From Paenibacillaceae bacterium UBA6304 (GTDB lineage Bacteria; Bacillota; Bacilli; Paenibacillales; Paenibacillaceae): DNA of 12,146 bases. How positions within the stretch are numbered: the first letter of the stretch is position 1; each line of letters starts with the position of its first letter. Below the pieces are notes generated by a model that made no database searches, was not told the DNA's origin, and worked only from the letters and a program-made list of their open reading frames with translations. The position numbers and the translations under genes were made by a program. Of this stretch, positions 1 to 7,713 are shown piece after piece. Where the stretch lies: NCBI GenBank assembly GCA_002439285.1, contig DJTQ01000233.1:1-12146 (forward strand), read 5' to 3'.

Positions 1-816
1 GTTGTCGGCGGCGGGGCGGGGGTCGGCGTAGCCGGCGTATTGGAAGCCTTCCGGGTCGAGCTTTTCCTTATCGAGGAAAAAGCGCAGGACGGATAAGGCG
101 CGTGCGCCCGACAGCTCCCAATTATCCTTGAACTCGGAGGCGCGGACGATCGGGAGGTTGTCCGTATGCCCTTCTATGCTGACGACGGTATTGAGCTGCG
201 AGAACAGGCTGGCCAGCTTGGCCAATGTTTTGGCGGAGCCGGATTTCAGATCGGCTTTGCCGGCATCGAACAGGAAGCGGTCGCTCAGCGTAATCGAAAT
301 GCCTTTGGGCAGATCCGCAACCTTGATCTGGTCCTCAAGCTGGTTGTCCTTGATATAAGACTCGATCCGGTTCATGAGGGTTTGCAGCTCTTCTTCTTGT
401 TGGCGGAAAGCCAGCTCGCGTTCGGTCATTGGCTTTTGCGAGGTGTCGCCGCCGGATTGGCCCGGCTGGTTTGTGCCGTTGGGTGCAGCCGTCCCGTTCT
501 GCCCCGTCTGCTTTCCGTCTTTGTCGGTTGTGGACGAAGGAGGGTTCTTGGCAATGTAGCGGTCACCGCTGCCCAGAATACCGTTCCCTTTTTCCAGCAA
601 GGAGTCCCCGCTTTTGAATGTAAGCTGGAGCGACTGGGTGACGACTTCGTATTTTTCCACGTCCAGGCGGCTCATGGCGAACATCACCACGAAGAAAATG
701 AGTAACAGCGTTATTAAATCGGCATAGGTGATCAACCACCGGTCTTTCATGTCATGGCTACTCTTACGCTGGCGGGAACGTTGCCCCTCGTCTTGGGGTC
801 TGTTTCTCCGGCTCAT
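1..816 (-). CDS. motB: Flagellar motor stator protein MotB (C-terminus cut by window edge)
   Basis: This is the stator subunit that anchors the flagellar motor to peptidoglycan and carries the ion-binding aspartate. Translating the minus strand from ATG 816-814 gives 272 residues without a stop, so the 3' end lies outside the window. After a basic N-terminus there is one membrane helix (about residues 27-48). It contains the sequence YADLITLLL, in which Asp33 is the expected ion-binding residue. A Gly/Ser/Thr/Gln-rich linker (about 85-130) and a charged helix (130-152) lead to an OmpA/MotB peptidoglycan-binding domain (about 170 onward) with EGHTDN (215-220) and NWELSGARA (232-240). The ATG overlaps the motA stop as ATGA, and an AGGAG lies 11 nt upstream inside motA, so translational coupling is likely. 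The protein is longer than the roughly 260 residues usual in Bacillus, mostly because of the linker. Family assignment is secure; the coupling ion is not. Confidence 0.95.
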   Translation of the reverse strand, partial: MSRRNRPQDEGQRSRQRKSSHDMKDRWLITYADLITLLLIFFVVMFAMSRLDVEKYEVVTQSLQLTFKSGDSLLEKGNGILGSGDRYIAKNPPSSTTDKDGKQTGQNGTAAPNGTNQPGQSGGDTSQKPMTERELAFRQQEEELQTLMNRIESYIKDNQLEDQIKVADLPKGISITLSDRFLFDAGKADLKSGSAKTLAKLASLFSQLNTVVSIEGHTDNLPIVRASEFKDNWELSGARALSVLRFFLDKEKLDPEGFQYAGYADPRPAADN

Positions 817-1598
817 AGGCTCTCATTCTCCTGGGATGCGGGCAAGTCCCGCCGCGTTTCGGCCGTGAACGATTCCAGCTTGCGCCGTACGAGCAGCGGA
901 TGGTCGCCGTTCTGAAGGGAGAGAATTCCCTCCAGCATCATTTCCATTCGGCCGATTTCCTCTTCACCGCGCGCCTTGATTTTGGAGGCAATCGGAAGGA
1001 AGAGAAGGTTGGCGCTGGCGACTCCATAAAGAGTTGCCGTAAAGGCGAGCGCGATGGAAGGCCCCAGTGAGGTCGGCTCGGTGAGACTGCCAAGTACATG
1101 AATAAGACCCATGACCGTTCCGATAATCCCCATGGTTGGGGCGTATCCACCGGCTGATTCGAATATTTTGGCATGGTTATCATACTTATTTTGAATGGCG
1201 TCGATTTCCAAATCCATGATCTGCTTGACCATGCTTTGCTCCGTACCGTCAACGACGAGTTGGATACCTTCCCTTAAAAAAGGATCTTCATGCTCTGAGG
1301 CCCGTCTTTCAAGCGCCAAGACCCCTTCACGCCGCGCTATCATCGACATGCTTACGATTTCCTCGATCAATTCATCACTTTTTTGCTGCCCGTTGGTAAA
1401 AGCCAAGGCTAATGCCTTGGGAACGGTTTTTAGTTTGGCCAGGGGGTAACTCACCATGACCGCAGCCAGGGTCCCGCCGAATACAATCACGGCAGCCGCA
1501 ATTTGCATTAATCCCGCGAGTTCCCCGCCCTCCCATATAAATCCGCCGATTAATGCGGCGAGCCCGATAATAATGCCTAAAATCGTTGCGATATCCAT
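813..1598 (-). CDS. motA: Flagellar motor stator protein MotA (MotA/MotP family)
   Basis: This 261-aa inner-membrane protein forms the ion channel of the flagellar stator with MotB. Four membrane helices are visible at about residues 2-21, 30-51, 150-170 and 182-203. A long cytoplasmic loop follows the second. That loop contains ARREGVLALE (88-97), the family motif with the charged residues (Arg89/Arg90, Glu97) that contact the rotor protein FliG. YAPTMGIIGTVMGLI (152-166) contains the conserved channel proline, Pro154. The stretch DPFLREGIQLVVDGTE (105-120) resembles MotP-type proteins as I remember them, so MotP is an alternative name. The start is ATG 1598-1596. An AGGAG lies about 14 nt upstream, which is rather far, but no better in-frame start is seen. 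The gene overlaps motB by 4 nt and is transcribed divergently from uvrB. No convincing SigA or SigD promoter was found upstream. Confidence 0.95.
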   Translation of the reverse strand: MDIATILGIIIGLAALIGGFIWEGGELAGLMQIAAAVIVFGGTLAAVMVSYPLAKLKTVPKALALAFTNGQQKSDELIEEIVSMSMIARREGVLALERRASEHEDPFLREGIQLVVDGTEQSMVKQIMDLEIDAIQNKYDNHAKIFESAGGYAPTMGIIGTVMGLIHVLGSLTEPTSLGPSIALAFTATLYGVASANLLFLPIASKIKARGEEEIGRMEMMLEGILSLQNGDHPLLVRRKLESFTAETRRDLPASQENESL

Positions 1599-1633
1599 CT
1601 GTTATTTTACATCTCCTATTCACGACTTATCGT

Positions 1634-1681
1634 TTGCATCCCAACTATAAAAACGGTATAATCAATGGGAACATTCATTCC
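1634..1681 (+). promoter_or_regulatory. Candidate uvrBA promoter with weak LexA-like box
   Basis: TTGCAT (1634-1639), a 17-nt spacer and a perfect TATAAT (1657-1662) form a SigA-like promoter pointing at uvrB, with a predicted start near 1669 and a leader of about 125 nt. The -35 box matches the consensus at only three positions. The imperfect palindrome GGAACATTCATTCC (1668-1681) sits at the start point and resembles the Gram-positive LexA/DinR box (CGAAC-N4-GTTCG): the left half has GAAC, the right half is degenerate. uvrBA is known to be LexA-controlled in Bacillus, so the site makes sense by context, but the match is partial. Confidence 0.45.
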
Positions 1682-1794
1682 TATTTTGGGATGGGTGATG
1701 AGCGTTTCTCGTATTCCTTACATTTAAGACAAAAGAAATAAGGTTAATATAAAAGTACAGTTTCCATTTTAGACGATAAGGGTGATGTTGGACA

Positions 1795-3789
1795 ATGAGT
1801 GATATTGTCTTTAATAACAATAAATTCGAGCTTATTTCCGAATTTTCGCCGCAGGGCGACCAACCGGCCGCGGTGGAACAATTGGTCGAAGGCGTAAAAA
1901 TGGGTAAAAAGCACCAGACGCTTTTAGGTGCTACCGGGACAGGAAAGACCTTTACGATTGCCCATACCATCGCCCAGCTAGGAAGACCCACACTTGTCAT
2001 CGCCCACAATAAGACGCTGGCTGCGCAGTTGGCCAGTGAATTTAAAGAATTTTTTCCGAATAACTCCGTAGACTACTTCGTCAGTTACTATGATTACTAC
2101 CAGCCGGAAGCTTACATCCCGTCCTCAGACACCTACATCGAGAAAGATTCCAGTATTAATGAAGAGATCGACAAATTGAGACACTCCGCGACGAGTTCGT
2201 TGTTCGAACGGCGTGACGTCATTATCGTAGCGAGCGTGTCCTGTATATATGGTCTCGGTTCTCCGACCGAATACGGCAATCTGGTGTTATCGTTGCGGGT
2301 GGGGATGGAGAAATCACGGAATCAAATTTTGAGCCGTCTGGTAGATATTCAGTATCAGCGGAACGATCTCAACTTCGTTCGCGGCACGTTTCGTGTCCGC
2401 GGTGATGTGCTGGAAGTTTTCCCGGCATCCAAAGGGGAGCAGGCTGTCCGCATCGAGTTTTTTGGCGATGAAATCGAACGGATTACCGAAATCGACGTAT
2501 TGACTGGCGAATTGATCGGGGAACGTGATCATGTGGCCATTTTCCCTGCCTCTCACTTTGTGACCCAGGAAGAGACCATGCGGGTTGCTCTGGTTAATAT
2601 TGAACGGGAACTGGAAGAGCGGCTTGAGGTATTCCGCTCTCAAGGCAAGCTGCTGGAAGCTCAGCGTTTGGAACAGCGTACCCGGTACGACATCGAAATG
2701 ATGAAGGAAGTCGGCTTCTGCTCGGGGATCGAGAATTATTCGGGACCGCTGACTTTCCGTGAGCGAGGGGCTACGCCGTATACGCTTATGGATTATTTCC
2801 CGGACGATATGCTTATCGTGATTGATGAATCCCACGTCACGCTGCCGCAAATCCGCGCGATGTACAACGGGGACCAGGCGCGCAAGAATGTGCTCGTCGA
2901 TCACGGCTTTCGTCTTCCGTCGGCGCTCGACAACCGTCCGCTCCGATTTGAGGAGTTTGAGGAAAAGTCGGATCAATTGATATACGTATCGGCGACGCCC
3001 GGCCCTTATGAAATGGAGCATTGCGATACGATGGTGCAGCAGATTATCCGGCCGACGGGTCTGTTGGATCCGATTATTGAGCTGCGTCCGACGAAGGGCC
3101 AAATCGATGATTTGATCGGCGAGATCAACGATCGGATTGCCAAGGATGAACGCGTGCTCGTGACGACGCTGACGAAGAAGATGTCGGAGGATCTGACCGA
3201 CTACCTGAAGGAAGTCGGAATCAAGGTCCGATACCTCCACTCGGATATCAAGACGCTGGAGCGGATGAGCATTCTGCGGGACCTGCGACTCGGGACCTTC
3301 CATGTGCTTATCGGGATCAATCTCCTACGTGAAGGCTTGGATTTACCGGAAGTATCGCTGGTGGCGATTCTTGACGCGGATAAGGAAGGGTTCCTGCGTT
3401 CCGAGCGATCGCTGATCCAAACGATCGGCCGGGCCGCCCGGAACTCGGAAGGGCGAGTGTTGATGTACGGCGACCATATTACGGACTCCATGGCCAAAGC
3501 GATGAGGGAAACCGAGCGCCGCCGCAGCATTCAGATCGCTTATAACGAGGAACACGGGATAACGCCGCAAACGATCCGCAAGAAAGTGCGTGACGTCATC
3601 GAAGCAACCAAGGTGGCCGAAAGCAAGAGCAATTATCTGGCGGATGCCGCTAAAGGCAAGATGTCCAAGCGCGACCGCGAAGCTATGATCGGCCGACTGG
3701 AAGTAGAGATGAAGGAAGCCGCCAAGAACCTGCAGTTCGAACGGGCCGCGGAGCTGCGCGATGCCATTATGGAACTGCGGGCGGAATAA
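1795..3789 (+). CDS. uvrB: Excinuclease ABC subunit UvrB
   Basis: This is the damage-verifying helicase-like ATPase of nucleotide excision repair. It receives damaged DNA from UvrA, inserts its beta-hairpin between the strands and recruits UvrC. The 664-aa length is normal for the family. Visible motifs are Walker A GATGTGKT (45-52, Lys51), the Tyr-rich beta-hairpin with [10 protein letters not shown] (98-107), DESH (motif II, 344-347), SATP (399-402), the helicase C-terminal motif [11 protein letters not shown] (542-550), and a C-terminal UVR domain for UvrC binding (about 624-659). The ATG is preceded by AAGGGTGAT (1778-1786), 8 nt away. uvrA follows after 20 nt, so the two are co-transcribed. 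The upstream region carries a SigA-like promoter and a weak LexA-like palindrome. No truncation or missing motif is seen. Confidence 0.98.
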   Translation: MSDIVFNNNKFELISEFSPQGDQPAAVEQLVEGVKMGKKHQTLLGATGTGKTFTIAHTIAQLGRPTLVIAHNKTLAAQLASEFKEFFPNNSVDYFVSYYDYYQPEAYIPSSDTYIEKDSSINEEIDKLRHSATSSLFERRDVIIVASVSCIYGLGSPTEYGNLVLSLRVGMEKSRNQILSRLVDIQYQRNDLNFVRGTFRVRGDVLEVFPASKGEQAVRIEFFGDEIERITEIDVLTGELIGERDHVAIFPASHFVTQEETMRVALVNIERELEERLEVFRSQGKLLEAQRLEQRTRYDIEMMKEVGFCSGIENYSGPLTFRERGATPYTLMDYFPDDMLIVIDESHVTLPQIRAMYNGDQARKNVLVDHGFRLPSALDNRPLRFEEFEEKSDQLIYVSATPGPYEMEHCDTMVQQIIRPTGLLDPIIELRPTKGQIDDLIGEINDRIAKDERVLVTTLTKKMSEDLTDYLKEVGIKVRYLHSDIKTLERMSILRDLRLGTFHVLIGINLLREGLDLPEVSLVAILDADKEGFLRSERSLIQTIGRAARNSEGRVLMYGDHITDSMAKAMRETERRRSIQIAYNEEHGITPQTIRKKVRDVIEATKVAESKSNYLADAAKGKMSKRDREAMIGRLEVEMKEAAKNLQFERAAELRDAIMELRAE

Positions 3790-3809
3790 GAGTTGGGAGA
3801 TGAAATTCA

Positions 3810-6668
3810 TTGGCTATTGAGAATATTGTCATTAAAGGCGCAAGAGCGCACAATTTAAAAAATATAAATATTACGATTCCGCGCGACCGATTCGTCGTCT
3901 TGACCGGACTTAGCGGATCGGGCAAATCTTCGCTAGCGTTTGATACCATTTACGCGGAGGGTCAACGACGCTATGTGGAATCCCTTTCCGCTTACGCCCG
4001 TCAATTTTTAGGGCAGATGGAGAAACCGGATGTGGATTCCATCGAAGGACTTTCTCCCGCAATCTCGATTGACCAGAAAACAACGAGCCGGAACCCGCGT
4101 TCCACAGTCGGAACGGTTACTGAAATTTATGACTATTTGCGGTTGTTGTTCTCCCGGGTCGGACACCCGCATTGTCCGGAGCATGGCGTAGAGATCACCT
4201 CTCAATCTGTGGAGCAGATGGTCGATCGCATTTTGCTGTATCCGGAGAAGACGAGACTGCAAATCCTCGCTCCGGTCGTTTCCGGTAAGAAGGGCGAGCA
4301 CAAGAGCTTGTTCAGCGAAATCTCCAAGCAAGGATTTGTCCGGGTACGCGTGAACGGAGAATTGCGCGATCTTTCGGAGACTATCGAATTGGAGAAGAAT
4401 AAGAAGCATTCGATCGAGGTTGTCGTCGACCGCATCGTGGTGAAGGAAGATGTAAGGAGCCGGTTGGCGGATTCGATCGAAACGGCGCTGAAAATGTCTG
4501 GCGGTCAGTTGCTCGTCGATATCATTGGGCAGGAGGAGCTGCGGTTCAGCTCCAATTATGCTTGCCCAATCTGCGGCTTTAGCATCGAAGAGCTATCCCC
4601 GCGGATGTTTTCTTTTAACAGCCCGTTCGGGGCTTGCCCCGAATGCGACGGCCTTGGCGTAAAGATGATCATCGATCCAGATTTGCTCGTGCCCAATACC
4701 TCCAAGAGCATTGAGAATGGGGCGTTTGAAGCTTGGGCCGGCGGGACCTCCAATTACTATCCGCAATTTTTGCGGTCGGTTTGCGAGCACTTTAACATTC
4801 CGCAGGATGTCCCGGTCTCGGAGCTGACCAAGGAACAAATGGACAAGCTATTGCGCGGCACGGGCTCAACCAAGGTCCGGTTTCGGTATGAGAACGACTT
4901 CGGCATAAGCCGGGATGCATATGTGACCTTTGAGGGGATCATTCCCAATCTGGAGCGCCGTTACCGAGAGACCAGCTCGGAAGGTATCCGTGAATTTATT
5001 GAGGGTTTCATGGGTTCGAAGCCATGCGGGACTTGCCATGGACACCGATTGAAGAAGGAAATTCTGGCCGTTACGGTAAACGGGCAGAATATGGCCTATG
5101 TAACCGATTTGTCGATCGGAGAGGCGATGAAGTTTTTTGGCGGGCTGGAGCTTAGCGAAAAGGAAACGGCGATCGCCCATATGATATTGAAAGAAATCAA
5201 CAGCCGATTAGGATTCCTGGTGAATGTCGGGTTGGATTATTTGACCTTGAGCCGTGCAGCGGGCACGCTGTCGGGCGGGGAAGCACAGCGGATCCGGCTG
5301 GCGACTCAGATCGGCTCCAGTCTAATGGGCGTTCTGTATATCCTGGATGAGCCGAGCATCGGTCTTCATCAACGGGATAATGATCGCCTAATTTCCACAC
5401 TGGCACATATGAGAGATATCGGTAACACGCTGATCGTTGTTGAACATGACGAGGACACGATGCTTGCGGCCGACTATATTATCGATATCGGCCCGGGGGC
5501 GGGGATTCATGGCGGGCAAGTGGTCGCGCAGGGAACGCCTCAGCAAATTATGGATGATCCGAATTCGTTAACCGGCCAGTATCTGAGCGGTAAGAAGTTC
5601 ATCGAAGTGCCGGCGCAGCGGCGGAAGAGTGATGGCCGCTGGCTGGAGATCAAAGGCGCGAAAGAGAACAACCTAAAGAATATCAACGTGAAGTTCCCTC
5701 TAGGTGTTTTTGCGGCGGTGACGGGCGTATCGGGCTCGGGTAAATCGACGTTGGTCAACGAGATCTTGTATAAGACTTTGGCACGGGACTTGAACCGGGC
5801 GCGCGTTCGTCCGGGTCAATACAAGGAGATCAAGGGGCTGGAGCATGTCGACAAGGTGGTAGACATCGACCAATCACCGATTGGCCGCACACCGCGCTCC
5901 AATCCGGCTACCTACACCGGCGTGTTTGATGATATCCGCGACTTGTTCTCACAGACGAACGAGGCGAAGGTCCGCGGCTATAAGAAAGGTCGCTTCAGCT
6001 TTAACATCAAAGGCGGGCGCTGTGAAGCTTGCAAGGGCGACGGGATCATCAAGATCGAGATGCATTTTCTGCCCGACGTATATGTGCCTTGCGAAGTGTG
6101 CAAAGGCAAACGGTACAACCGGGAGACCCTGGAAGTGAAATACAAGAACAAGAGTATTGCGGACATTCTGGAGATGACTGTGGAGGATGCAACGCAATTC
6201 TTCGAGAACATTCCGAAAATTCACCGCAAGCTGCAAACGCTGCTCGATGTTGGCTTGGGATATGTCAATTTGGGGCAGCCGGCAACTACGTTGTCGGGGG
6301 GCGAAGCACAGCGCGTGAAGCTTGCTTCCGAGCTGTATCGGCGCAGCACGGGTAAGACCATCTACATCCTGGACGAACCGACGACGGGTCTTCATGTGGA
6401 TGACATCGAGCGCCTGCTGTCAGTGCTGCATCGATTGGTGGATTCCGGGGAGACGGTGCTCGTCATCGAACATAACCTGGATGTCATTAAGACGGCCGAC
6501 TATCTGATCGACCTCGGACCGGAAGGCGGCAGCGGAGGCGGAACGATCATCGCTACCGGTACACCGGAAGATATCGTTAAGGTAGAAGAATCCTACACGG
6601 GCCGTTATCTCGCTCCTGTCCTGGAGCGGGACACCAAACGGACGGAAGCCTTGAAGGCGCAGGTTTAA
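3810..6668 (+). CDS. uvrA: Excinuclease ABC subunit UvrA
   Basis: This is the damage-recognition ATPase of nucleotide excision repair; a UvrA dimer scans DNA and loads UvrB. The 952-aa protein has two ABC-type ATPase modules. Module one has Walker [10 protein letters not shown] (33-41), signature LSGGEAQ (487-493) and Walker B YILDE (510-514). Module two has Walker [10 protein letters not shown] (639-647), signature LSGGEAQ (828-834) and Walker B YILDE (852-856). Zinc-binding cysteine pairs are seen at Cys252/255 with Cys276/279, and at Cys738/741 with Cys761/764; a further CGTC pair lies at 406-409. The start is TTG at 3810, chosen because GGGAGA (3795-3800) sits 9 nt upstream and the product then begins with the family's usual N-terminus. 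The nearby ATG at 3800 is out of frame and stops after six codons. A strong terminator follows directly, ending the uvrBA operon. Confidence 0.98.
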   Translation: MAIENIVIKGARAHNLKNINITIPRDRFVVLTGLSGSGKSSLAFDTIYAEGQRRYVESLSAYARQFLGQMEKPDVDSIEGLSPAISIDQKTTSRNPRSTVGTVTEIYDYLRLLFSRVGHPHCPEHGVEITSQSVEQMVDRILLYPEKTRLQILAPVVSGKKGEHKSLFSEISKQGFVRVRVNGELRDLSETIELEKNKKHSIEVVVDRIVVKEDVRSRLADSIETALKMSGGQLLVDIIGQEELRFSSNYACPICGFSIEELSPRMFSFNSPFGACPECDGLGVKMIIDPDLLVPNTSKSIENGAFEAWAGGTSNYYPQFLRSVCEHFNIPQDVPVSELTKEQMDKLLRGTGSTKVRFRYENDFGISRDAYVTFEGIIPNLERRYRETSSEGIREFIEGFMGSKPCGTCHGHRLKKEILAVTVNGQNMAYVTDLSIGEAMKFFGGLELSEKETAIAHMILKEINSRLGFLVNVGLDYLTLSRAAGTLSGGEAQRIRLATQIGSSLMGVLYILDEPSIGLHQRDNDRLISTLAHMRDIGNTLIVVEHDEDTMLAADYIIDIGPGAGIHGGQVVAQGTPQQIMDDPNSLTGQYLSGKKFIEVPAQRRKSDGRWLEIKGAKENNLKNINVKFPLGVFAAVTGVSGSGKSTLVNEILYKTLARDLNRARVRPGQYKEIKGLEHVDKVVDIDQSPIGRTPRSNPATYTGVFDDIRDLFSQTNEAKVRGYKKGRFSFNIKGGRCEACKGDGIIKIEMHFLPDVYVPCEVCKGKRYNRETLEVKYKNKSIADILEMTVEDATQFFENIPKIHRKLQTLLDVGLGYVNLGQPATTLSGGEAQRVKLASELYRRSTGKTIYILDEPTTGLHVDDIERLLSVLHRLVDSGETVLVIEHNLDVIKTADYLIDLGPEGGSGGGTIIATGTPEDIVKVEESYTGRYLAPVLERDTKRTEALKAQV

Positions 6669-6687
6669 ACAATAGCAGAATGTAGCT

Positions 6688-6736
6688 GGCCCGCACTATT
6701 GCTCCAGAGATGAGCAATAGTGCGGGCCGTTTTTTT
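6688..6736 (+). terminator. Rho-independent terminator of uvrBA
   Basis: A perfect 17-bp stem (6688-6704 with 6712-6728, beginning GGCCCGCAC) closes a 7-nt loop and is followed by seven T at 6730-6736. It starts 20 nt after the uvrA stop codon. Confidence 0.95.
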
Positions 6737-6840
6737 GCGCCGGGTGGAAGTTGGGTGGTAAAGGAAGGAAAAGGAATGAAATAACACTGAATCGTTAAGG
6801 ATAGTTAAGAGGGAATTTAGACAATATGAGGGTGATCGAC

Positions 6841-6897
6841 ATGGCTAATAGCAGGTCAGTCCTCTCTTGGCGGACAAATCGAGAAAATGTCTTTTAA
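6841..6897 (+). CDS. Possible 18-aa microprotein or leader peptide
   Basis: An ATG follows GAGGGTGAT (6828-6836), with 8 nt between GAGGG and the start, which is close to ideal Firmicute spacing. The frame encodes 18 residues (MANSRSVLSWRTNRENVF) and ends in TAA at 6895-6897, three bases before the inverted repeat that starts at 6900. No known peptide is recognised. Such short frames arise often by chance, and no clear promoter was found upstream, so the call rests only on the ribosome binding site. Confidence 0.2.
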   Translation: MANSRSVLSWRTNRENVF

Positions 6898-6899
6898 AT

Positions 6900-7045
6900 A
6901 GTGGACACTTGCTTCGACAGAGGAATAAGATTCGGTGGAATGAGATATCGATATATTGAGTTGCATGTGTTAGTTGGTGCTAAATATGGAACTGCGGGAT
7001 TCGAGGGGGAAGTGTCTATTGTGTCCACTTTTAGGTGGACATTTT
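6900..7045 (+). repeat. Inverted repeat pair with competing small hairpin
   Basis: AGTGGACAC (6900-6908) is the exact reverse complement of GTGTCCACT (7021-7029), about 112 nt apart. The right copy also pairs locally: TGTCCAC (7022-7028) with GTGGACA (7035-7041) around a 6-nt loop, followed by four T (7042-7045). The two pairings share the same bases and so exclude each other. They could be the ends of a degenerate mobile element or a folding switch; neither is proven. Confidence 0.4.
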
Positions 7046-7146
7046 GGGGATTTGTACATGCTGGAGAGACGAATATTGAATTTCATGGAAGTAGCGGGTT
7101 CAGGACGGGGGAATGATAATAATGAGAATTACAAAGTATATGATTA

Positions 7147-7169
7147 ATTTATCAATTAAGCTGATAAAT
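7147..7169. repeat. AT-rich inverted repeat upstream of the 68-aa gene
   Basis: ATTTATCA (7147-7154) and TGATAAAT (7162-7169) form a perfect 8-bp inverted repeat around 7 nt. It ends 97 nt before the start codon of the small membrane-protein gene. It may be an operator or simply chance in AT-rich DNA. Confidence 0.35.
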
Positions 7170-7266
7170 CCAACATTTTTTTGACTTTTCTCTTGCATCC
7201 GCCGTGAGGAGAAGATAACATATAAGAAGATGGAAATTCCGTGAACTTTACTGAGGAGGGCTTGCC

Positions 7267-7473
7267 ATGTTACTCGCAGCAGCGGGGGAAGTAACGACGA
7301 CCTTTAACGGTTTTGATATTTTTATGATTTTGTTTACGATTGTTATCCTCATTGGGGTTTTAAGACTGCTGAAAGAGTCCAAGAAGAATTTGTTTGCCAT
7401 CGGATTCGGCATCCTCAGCTTGTTGATTTTTTTGGCGTCCGATGCAATTATGATTAAAGCCTGGTTCAGTTAA
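7267..7473 (+). CDS. Small two-helix membrane protein (possibly DUF2759/YqgW-like)
   Basis: This is a 68-aa protein of unknown function. After a short N-terminus there are two hydrophobic segments, about residues 17-35 (DIFMILFTIVILIGVLRLL) and 42-62. They are separated by a short positively charged loop, KESKKN (36-41), which suggests a helical hairpin in the cytoplasmic membrane with the loop facing the cytoplasm. Size and layout resemble the small DUF2759 (B. subtilis YqgW-type) proteins of Bacilli, but this is from memory and only moderately sure. The start is well supported: GGAGG (7255-7259) lies 7 nt before the ATG. The gene appears monocistronic, with a terminator about 40 nt after its stop. 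An AT-rich inverted repeat lies upstream; no clear promoter was assigned, although TATAAG (7221-7226) could act as a -10 box. Confidence 0.8.
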   Translation: MLLAAAGEVTTTFNGFDIFMILFTIVILIGVLRLLKESKKNLFAIGFGILSLLIFLASDAIMIKAWFS

Positions 7474-7511
7474 TTAAACCCTGGGATATGAGCAGAAATT
7501 AAGGGTAAGGG

Positions 7512-7552
7512 AAAGGCACTTTGTTCCGGATGGAGGGATGGGGTGTCTTTTT
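7512..7552 (+). terminator. GU-rich terminator after the 68-aa gene
   Basis: The arms 7512-7527 and 7535-7550 can pair along all 16 positions around a 7-nt loop. Six pairs are G-U wobbles, so the hairpin is only obvious as RNA. A run of five T (7548-7552) closes it. The placement between the small membrane-protein gene and the U32 gene supports the call. Confidence 0.65.
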
Positions 7553-7620
7553 GCGTGTGCCAATGGTTTCCGTTGCCGGGTGGGTAGAGACTTCAGGCGA
7601 TGTCTGCTAAAATAGATAGG

Positions 7621-7650
7621 TTGTCGGAGTTTCGAATTTTATGCATATAG
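7621..7650 (+). promoter_or_regulatory. Weak candidate promoter for the U32 gene
   Basis: TTGTCG (7621-7626) and ATATAG (7645-7650), 18 nt apart and with an extended TG at 7642-7643, form a plausible SigA promoter. It would give a leader of about 55-60 nt before the ATG at 7714. Both boxes deviate from consensus. Confidence 0.35.
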
Positions 7651-7713
7651 GTAGTAAATTCAACTAATTCGATGGGACGCCGTAAATAGGGCGAAACATC
7701 CGGGAGGATATAA

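Larger units (their letters stand above)
6737..7266. other. 530-nt intergenic region without a convincing gene
   Basis: This stretch between the uvrA terminator and the small membrane-protein gene codes for no recognisable protein. The longest plus-strand frame (GTG 6901 to 7116, 71 codons) has no ribosome binding site and no familiar sequence. It does hold an 18-codon ORF with a good ribosome binding site (6841-6897), a separated inverted repeat built on GTGGACAC (6900-6908 and 7021-7029), a small hairpin at 7022-7041, and an AT-rich inverted repeat at 7147-7169. It may be a decayed insertion or an untranslated regulatory region; the sequence does not settle which. Confidence 0.6.

Noticed and set aside
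1599..1680. Possible SigD promoter for motAB on the minus strand (AACGATAA-like -10)
   Set aside because: No TAAA-type -35 box is found at the required spacing, so the -10 resemblance alone is not enough.
2314..3303. 329-codon minus-strand ORF opposite uvrB
   Set aside because: It is a shadow of uvrB, which has every family motif in the plus-strand frame. The antisense product shows no recognisable domain and no ribosome binding site was found.
6901..7116. 71-codon ORF starting with GTG between uvrA and the 68-aa gene
   Set aside because: No ribosome binding site before the GTG, no recognisable sequence, and it runs across the inverted repeats.
7122..7184. 20-codon ORF preceded by GGGGG
   Set aside because: The purine stretch is a poor match to the anti-Shine-Dalgarno, and the frame spans the AT-rich inverted repeat; chance is the simplest explanation.
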